A stretch of 64,000 bases of DNA from Polymorphum gilvum SL003B-26A1 (GTDB lineage: Bacteria > Pseudomonadota > Alphaproteobacteria > Rhizobiales > Stappiaceae). This document shows, in pieces, positions 59,250-64,000 of the stretch; positions within the stretch are counted from its first letter, which is position 1, and the number at the start of each line of letters is the position of its first letter. The stretch covers positions 3,177,001-3,241,000 of the forward strand of contig NC_015259.1 in NCBI RefSeq assembly GCF_000192745.1, read 5' to 3'. The position numbers were made by a program, and so were the translations under genes. The notes under the pieces were generated by a model, which was not told the DNA's origin, did not search any database, and saw only the letters and a list, made by a program, of their open reading frames with translations.

Positions 59250-61781
59250 ATGGATACGCCGATCATCGTGGCCGCCTTCGCCGGTCTTCTTGTCGTCATC
59301 TCGCTGCTGCAGCCGCTTGCCCGCCGCCTCGGGCTGGCGCCGAGCGTGCTGCTGGCCGGCGTCGGCACCCTGATCGGCCTGCTCGCCGCCTTCCTGCTCT
59401 ACACGCCGACCACCGATGCCTTCAACGAACTGGCCATGGTGTTCGTCAACCTGCCGTTCGATTCGCAGAAGATCCTCTACATCTTCCTGCCCGTGCTGCT
59501 GTTCCAGTCGACCCTGACCCTCGACGTGCGGCGAATCTTCGAAGACATCGGCGCCATCCTGGTCATGGCCGTGGTCGCCGTCGTGGTCGCCACCGCCTTC
59601 ATCGGCCTTGCGCTCTACCCGCTCGCCGGCGTGCCCCTGGTCGCCTGCCTGTTGCTTGGCGCTATTGTCGCCACCACGGATCCCGTCGCGGTCGTCGCCA
59701 TCTTCCGCGACATTGGCGCGCCCGCCCGCCTCGGCCGGCTGGTCGAAGGCGAAAGCCTGCTCAACGACGCCGCCGCCATCGTCCTGTTCGTGCTCCTGCT
59801 CGGCATGCTGACCAGCCAGCAGACGCCCGATGCAGTCGAGGCGGTGGTCACCTTCCTGAGGTCCTTCGCCGGCGGCATCGTCGTCGGCGCCCTCTTCGCG
59901 CGTCTCTTCGTCATGCTGCTGCCGCTGATGCGCGAGCAGAAGCTGGCGCAGGTGACGCTGAGCCTCGCCCTGCCCTACCTCGTCTATGTCGTCAGCGAAC
60001 AGAGCGCCGACGTGTCCGCGGTGGTTGCCGTCGTCGCAGCCGGCATCGTGTTCAACCTCTACGGTCCCGCCCGGGTCGCCCCGGCCGCCTGGTCCTATCT
60101 GCACGACGTGTGGGAGCAGATCGCCTTCTGGGCGAGTTCGCTCATCTTCGTGCTCGCCTCGATCCTGATTCCCGAACTGCTCGCCGGCTTCAAGCTGCTC
60201 GATATCCTGCTTCTCGTCGTCCTCATCGTGGCCGCCCTGGCGGCCCGCGCCGTGGTGATCTTCGGCCTGCTGCCCGTGCTCGGCGTCCTGCGCATCGGCG
60301 AGGCGGTGAGCAACCGCTACAAGACGGTGATCCTGTGGGGCGGCATGCGCGGCGCCGTTACGCTGACCCTTGCCCTGTCCGTCACCGAGCACCCCAGCCT
60401 GTCGGAAGACGTCCAGCACTTCATCGCGGTCCTGGCGACCGGCTTCGTACTGTTCACGCTGCTGGTCTACGGCACGACTCTCAAGCGGCTGATCCGCGCC
60501 CTGAAACTCAACACGCTCACCCCGCTCGACATCGCCATGCGCAAGCAGTTCCTGGCGCTCGCCCTCTCGGACGTGCGCGAGGCGGTCGACGATGCCGCAC
60601 GCGACTACAACATCGCGCCGGAGGTCGCTGAAAAGCTGAGTACGAACTACTCGAGCCAGGCCTCTACAGCAGTCGAGGACAACGTTCTTGCCGAGGAGAT
60701 CATGGACCGCGAGCGGGTCGTCCTTGGCCTCGTCGCATTGGCCGACCGCGAACGCGTGCTGATCCTGCGCCACTTCCACGAAGGCACGGTCTCCAACCGG
60801 ACCATCGCGTCCCACCTGACGCTCGCCGGCCGGATCGCCGACCAGACGCGGTCCAAGGGACGCGTCGGCTACAACCGGGCCGCCCGCAGCGCCCTGGCCT
60901 ACGGGCCGACATTCCGCTTCGCGCAATGGCTCCAGCGCCACCTGAAGATCGACGGGCTGCTGTCGGTCATGGTCGCCGATCGCTTCGAGCGCCTGCTGAT
61001 CGGCCGGATCGTGATCAAGGAACTGATCGAATTCAACGACGAGCGCATCCGCCCGCTGCTCGGCGAGCGGGTCGCCGGCATCCTGCACGAAACCCTCGCG
61101 ATCCGGCGCGAGGACAACCTGCGCGGCCTCGAAGGCCTTCAGTTGCAGTACCCCGATTACGCCCAGGCGCTCGAATACGAGTTCCTGCGCCGGACCGGGC
61201 TGCGGCTCGAGGAGCAGGCCTATTCGGAAGCCTTCACCCAGAAACTGATCGGATCGGAACTCTACAACGATCTGCAGCGGAGCGTCAGCACGGCGCGCGA
61301 CCGAACGCGCGTCCGTCCGCGTCTCGACCTCGGCCTGAAGACCCGCGACCTTGTCGACGGGCATCCGCTGTTCGCCGACCTGCCGGACACCCGACGCGAG
61401 GCGATCGCACGCCTGATGCGCCCCTATTTTGCCGTTCCGGGCGAGACGCTCATCCGCAAGGGGGAGAAAGGCGACGCGGCCTATTTCATCTCGTCCGGCG
61501 CGGTCGAGGTGCGCACGCCCCACGGCCCGCTCCGTCTCGGACGCGGCGACGTGTTCGGCGAAATGGCGTTGCTGTCGGGAAAGCCACGCACCGCCGACGT
61601 CGCCGCCCTAGGCTACTGCCAGTTGCTCGTCCTCGGTGCCGGTGACTTCCGCGCGCTGATGAAGCAGAGTCCGGATATTGCCGAGAACATGGCCCGGATT
61701 GCGCGGCAGCGCGAGGAAATGAACGTTCCGGACGCCACCTCGGAGCATGTCCCGCCAGCCGCACTCGACGTCGCCCCCTAG
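59250..61781 (+). CDS. CPA1 Na+/H+ antiporter fused to a cyclic-nucleotide-binding domain (SOS1-like)
   Basis: An 843-residue protein. Residues about 5-420 form an NhaP/NHE exchanger with about 12 spans; the ion-binding region is LLGAIVATTDPVAVVAIFRDIG with the conserved Asp pair and FVEGESLLNDAAAIVLF-type GESLLND. A long cytoplasmic helical region follows (430-700), then a cyclic-nucleotide domain (about 715-825) with the phosphate-binding cassette FGEMALLSGKPRTADV, whose Glu and Arg suggest real ligand binding. The architecture resembles plant SOS1. GAGGA precedes the ATG. Confidence 0.92.
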   Translation: MDTPIIVAAFAGLLVVISLLQPLARRLGLAPSVLLAGVGTLIGLLAAFLLYTPTTDAFNELAMVFVNLPFDSQKILYIFLPVLLFQSTLTLDVRRIFEDIGAILVMAVVAVVVATAFIGLALYPLAGVPLVACLLLGAIVATTDPVAVVAIFRDIGAPARLGRLVEGESLLNDAAAIVLFVLLLGMLTSQQTPDAVEAVVTFLRSFAGGIVVGALFARLFVMLLPLMREQKLAQVTLSLALPYLVYVVSEQSADVSAVVAVVAAGIVFNLYGPARVAPAAWSYLHDVWEQIAFWASSLIFVLASILIPELLAGFKLLDILLLVVLIVAALAARAVVIFGLLPVLGVLRIGEAVSNRYKTVILWGGMRGAVTLTLALSVTEHPSLSEDVQHFIAVLATGFVLFTLLVYGTTLKRLIRALKLNTLTPLDIAMRKQFLALALSDVREAVDDAARDYNIAPEVAEKLSTNYSSQASTAVEDNVLAEEIMDRERVVLGLVALADRERVLILRHFHEGTVSNRTIASHLTLAGRIADQTRSKGRVGYNRAARSALAYGPTFRFAQWLQRHLKIDGLLSVMVADRFERLLIGRIVIKELIEFNDERIRPLLGERVAGILHETLAIRREDNLRGLEGLQLQYPDYAQALEYEFLRRTGLRLEEQAYSEAFTQKLIGSELYNDLQRSVSTARDRTRVRPRLDLGLKTRDLVDGHPLFADLPDTRREAIARLMRPYFAVPGETLIRKGEKGDAAYFISSGAVEVRTPHGPLRLGRGDVFGEMALLSGKPRTADVAALGYCQLLVLGAGDFRALMKQSPDIAENMARIARQREEMNVPDATSEHVPPAALDVAP

Positions 61782-61871
61782 CCCGCCGATCCTCCCGCCG
61801 ATGTGTGCGGGGCCTCAGTCTGGCGTCACGCGACAAACGCAAGGGCTATGCATGAGCTTCTCCTGCCGGCG

Positions 61872-62063
61872 CTATCCGACGCTGGAACATAGCGGCGCCA
61901 GAACGTGCGGCAGGGCGGCGTCCGCACCGAAGCAGCAGGCATGCGCGACAACGAGAAAGGCGGCGAGCGCCAGCCCGGTGACGACGGCAGCCATCAGGAT
62001 CGGATCCGTCGCGATCGAGCGCAGGCTTTCCTGCGGCGATGCACATGCAGCGACTGAAGTCAT
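61872..62063 (-). CDS. Small single-span membrane protein
   Basis: A 63-residue ORF with a near-perfect ribosome binding site (GGAGGAGG, 7 nt before the ATG) and GC-rich third positions. One membrane span at about 24-44 (MAAVVTGLALAAFLVVAHACC); four cysteines (CASP, ACC, LCSS). No family recognised. It lies 42 bp downstream of coxG on the same strand and may belong to that transcript. Confidence 0.65.
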   Translation of the reverse strand: MTSVAACASPQESLRSIATDPILMAAVVTGLALAAFLVVAHACCFGADAALPHVLAPLCSSVG

Positions 62064-62105
62064 GGTCGTTCCTCCTCCAGAACCAAGAAAATTATCGTCC
62101 GGCCC

Positions 62106-62699
62106 CTACGAGGCCACCTTCTTGCGCAAGCCGAGCACGCTCAGCAGCCAAGCCCAGAACGACCGACGCGCCGGCGCTCCCGCTTCCTTGGCGGCTACGG
62201 GCACCGTCTCCGGTTCGGCCGTGGCCGCGGTTGCCGCAGGCGCCTCCGCCGACGCCGGACCGGCGACATGCTTGCCGAACGTCTCGAAGAACTCGCCGGC
62301 CAGTCGCTTGGCCGTGGAATCGATCAGTCGGGCCCCAAGCTGGGCAAGCTTGCCGCCGACATTGGCGTCGACGGTGTAGTGCAGGACCGTGGCGTTCGGA
62401 CCGTCTTCTTCCAGGCGCACCGTGGCGCCGCCCTTGGCGAAGCCGGCGACACCGCCCGAGCCCTCGCCGTCGATCCGGTAGCCGTTCGGCGGATCCAGCT
62501 CGCTCAGCGTCACCTTGCCGCCGAAGGTCGCCTTGACGGGACCGACCTTCAGCGTGACCTTCGCTTCCATGTCCGTATCGGAATGCTTGACCAGATCCTC
62601 GCAGCCTGGAATCGAGGCCTTGAGAACATCCGGGTCGTTCAAGGCCTGCCACACCTTTTCGCGCGGGGCTTCGATCCGCTGACTGTCAGCCATCTTCAT
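62106..62699 (-). CDS. coxG: CoxG/SRPBCC family protein
   Basis: A 197-residue START-like protein of the CO-dehydrogenase subunit G family: RIEAPREKVWQALNDPDVLKASIPGCEDL, KVGPVKATFGGKVTLSELDPPNGY, GGVAGFAKGGATVRLEEDG, and ANVGGKLAQLGARLIDSTAKRLAGEFFETF. A Pro/Ala-rich linker ends in a hydrophobic anchor (SFWAWLLSVLGLRKK). In Oligotropha CoxG helps recruit the molybdenum hydroxylase to the membrane. Third gene of the coxE-xdhC-coxG order. Confidence 0.9.
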   Translation of the reverse strand: MKMADSQRIEAPREKVWQALNDPDVLKASIPGCEDLVKHSDTDMEAKVTLKVGPVKATFGGKVTLSELDPPNGYRIDGEGSGGVAGFAKGGATVRLEEDGPNATVLHYTVDANVGGKLAQLGARLIDSTAKRLAGEFFETFGKHVAGPASAEAPAATAATAEPETVPVAAKEAGAPARRSFWAWLLSVLGLRKKVAS

Positions 62700-62715
62700 G
62701 GTCGGAGATCTCCGG

Positions 62716-63591
62716 TTAGGTTTGTGCGATAGAGGGGAGCAGCGATGCATCCCGCTGGCCCGTGCGGCGCACGCGCAGCATCTCGGCGAGAATCGACAGC
62801 GCGATTTCCTCTGGCGTGATGGCGCCGAGGTCGAGGCCTGCCGGCGCCTTGATCCGCTCCAGCCGGCCTGGATCGACACCGTCCTTTTCCAGCGCCGCCT
62901 TCAACGCTGCGGCCTTCTTGCGGCTGCCGACGAAGGCGATGTAGTCGGCATCGACGGCAACCGCGGCCTTCAGGGCCGCCTGGTCGCCACGCCCTTGCGT
63001 CGCCACGACAAGATACCGCTGCGCGGCCGTCTCGACGGTCAGCGCATAGCCCTCGATCCGTTCGTTTGCCCTGGGGAACAGGCCCTGATCCTCGGCCGGG
63101 GCGCAGACCGTGATGTCGAAACCGATGCGCGGCCCCAGATCGGCGAGCGCGACGGCAACCGGACTGGCTCCCAGCACCACGAGGTTCGGTCGCGGCAGTA
63201 CCGGCTCGACGAAGACGTCCATCGTGCCCTGGCTCGGGCACATGTTCCTGGCAAAGCGGATGCCCTGCTTCTCCTCCCCCGGTGTGACGCCGAGATCCTT
63301 CAGCAGGTCTTCCGGCTGGATCGACACCAGCCGGGTCTGACCGTCGACCAGGGACTCCCTTGCCGCCTTAAGCACGGCGGCGCGCGCGCAGCCGCCGCCG
63401 ATCCAGCCGCCGGCGATGCCGCCGTCCGGCCCGATCACGGCCTTGGCGCCGGCCTTGGCGGCAGTCACCGAGATGGTGCGCACGACCGTCGCCAGAGCGA
63501 ACGGCCGTCCCTCCCGGCGCAGGCGGTTCATCAGGTCGTGCAGGTCGCCGCGGTCGTCGGAGGGCGGCACGTGGCTGGTCGACGGGGTCAT
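62716..63591 (-). CDS. XdhC/CoxI family protein (molybdenum cofactor insertion)
   Basis: A protein of about 291 residues that delivers sulfurated Mo cofactor to xanthine-dehydrogenase-family enzymes. N-terminal XdhC_CoxI domain (FALATVVRTISVTAAKAGAKAVI, GWIGGGCARAAVLKAA) and a C-terminal Rossmann domain (VVLGASPVAVALADLGPRIGFDITVC, LVVATQGRGDQAALKAA, AFVGSRKKAAAL). Three starts are in frame: GTG 63606 (4-bp overlap with the upstream stop), ATG 63597 and ATG 63591; GAAAGGG is best spaced for 63591. Confidence 0.88.
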   Translation of the reverse strand: MTPSTSHVPPSDDRGDLHDLMNRLRREGRPFALATVVRTISVTAAKAGAKAVIGPDGGIAGGWIGGGCARAAVLKAARESLVDGQTRLVSIQPEDLLKDLGVTPGEEKQGIRFARNMCPSQGTMDVFVEPVLPRPNLVVLGASPVAVALADLGPRIGFDITVCAPAEDQGLFPRANERIEGYALTVETAAQRYLVVATQGRGDQAALKAAVAVDADYIAFVGSRKKAAALKAALEKDGVDPGRLERIKAPAGLDLGAITPEEIALSILAEMLRVRRTGQRDASLLPSIAQT

Positions 63592-63602
63592 CAGCATCCC
63601 TT

Positions 63603-64000
63603 TCACAGCTTCGCCAGATAGGGTTCGAGGGCCGCCAGGCTCTCCAGCGTGTGAGCCGGCGCGAACAGGTCGACATGGGGCAAGGCCGCGGCCATGCCGG
63701 CGGCGGTCGGCTCGTAGCCCTGCCAGCCGATCAGCGGATTGAGCCAGACGATACGCTTGCAGCGCCGGCGCAATGCGGCCATCTCGGCGCCCAACCGCTC
63801 GGGATCGCCGGTGTCGTATCCGTCGGACAGGATCATCACGCAGGTGCGCGAATGGATGACCCGGGCTGCATGCCAGCGGTTGAACTCGGCCAGCGCCTCG
63901 CCGATCTTCGTGCCGCCGCCGACGCCCTGCGCCATCAGCCCCATGCGGTCGAGCGCGCGGGCCGCGTCACGTTCCTTGAGCGCCGACGAGACATGAACCA
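63603..64000 (-). CDS. CoxE-like VWA domain protein (5' end beyond the window)
   Basis: The C-terminal 131 residues are present. They match the CoxE/VWA_containing_CoxE group: HVSSALKERDAARALDRMGLMAQGVGGGTKIGEALAEFNRWHAARV-type context, then MILSDGYDTGDPERL with the metal-binding Asp, RRCKRIVWLNPLIGWQGYEP and LFAPAHTLESLAAL. CoxE works with the AAA+ CoxD to activate Mo hydroxylases; coxD and the structural genes are expected just beyond the window edge. Confidence 0.9.
   Translation of the reverse strand, partial: VHVSSALKERDAARALDRMGLMAQGVGGGTKIGEALAEFNRWHAARVIHSRTCVMILSDGYDTGDPERLGAEMAALRRRCKRIVWLNPLIGWQGYEPTAAGMAAALPHVDLFAPAHTLESLAALEPYLAKL

Noticed and set aside
58173-61523. 1116-codon open frame antisense to the EamA and CPA1 genes
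   Set aside because: Same shadow effect; low-complexity Gln/Asp/Arg/His content and no domain.
1-64000. tRNA, rRNA, CRISPR, transposase, integrase or prophage genes
   Set aside because: I looked for their typical products, spaced direct repeats and terminal inverted repeats and found none; the short tandem arrays have no unique spacers.

Overview
The window is high-GC chromosomal DNA with the gene content and order of an alphaproteobacterium of the Hyphomicrobiales (Rhizobiales). Taxonomic anchors seen in the sequence are a DivJ-like kinase / DUF5330 / SufE / DUF6456 / DnaA-C-domain / MucR neighbourhood, an Mrp (Pha) antiporter operon, an ornithine decarboxylase + homospermidine synthase pair, methylmalonyl-CoA mutase with MeaB, malate synthase G and a Tat-exported TIGR03808-type repeat protein. 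I see no rRNA, tRNA, CRISPR array, insertion sequence, integrase or phage gene. Genes are tightly packed on both strands with many 1-8 bp start/stop overlaps.

Layout. 1-4.2 kb: cell-cycle and regulatory block (truncated sensor kinase, DUF5330, sufE, DUF6456, DnaA-C-domain protein, a small orphan ORF, mucR). 4.4-10.3 kb: seven-gene mrpA-G operon on the minus strand, followed by an AI-2E permease-family gene and a PAS-GGDEF diguanylate cyclase. 12.8-20.4 kb: methionine sulfoxide reductase B, an HxlR regulator divergent from a QorB-type reductase with a candidate operator, MFS transporter, oligopeptidase B, a DUF2892/Crp-Fnr pair. 20.4-27.1 kb: two c-type cytochromes, superoxide dismutase, secreted nuclease, MFS, class IV aminotransferase, VOC protein, haloacid dehalogenase. 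27.2-40.6 kb: methylmalonyl-CoA mutase subunits, a LuxR solo, HerA-like ATPase, M20 peptidase, LOG protein, lipoprotein, PhyH-like dioxygenase and MeaB. 40.8-48.8 kb: beta-helix Tat protein, thiol asparaginase, aminotransferase, and the polyamine genes odc-GNAT-hss behind a long candidate RNA leader. 49-55.4 kb: EF-hand protein divergent from a two-component system, Mn-cupin, XRE regulator and SulP transporter. 55.4-64 kb: a 40-residue ORF behind a promoter occupied by two phased palindromes, malate synthase G, EamA transporter, a CPA1 antiporter fused to a cyclic-nucleotide domain, and coxE-xdhC-coxG accessory genes cut by the window end.

Metabolic reading (inference): propionyl/ethylmalonyl-CoA carbon is handled by McmAB, MeaB and malate synthase G; ornithine goes to putrescine and homospermidine; ion and pH homeostasis involves Mrp and the CPA1 antiporter. 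The most unusual signals are the palindrome-embedded promoter of the 40-residue ORF, the histone-H1-like tail on homospermidine synthase, the odc leader, the DnaA-box-binding-domain protein beside the DivJ-like kinase, and a recurring theme of short tandem repeats of 11, 12 and 15 bp at gene ends and leaders.
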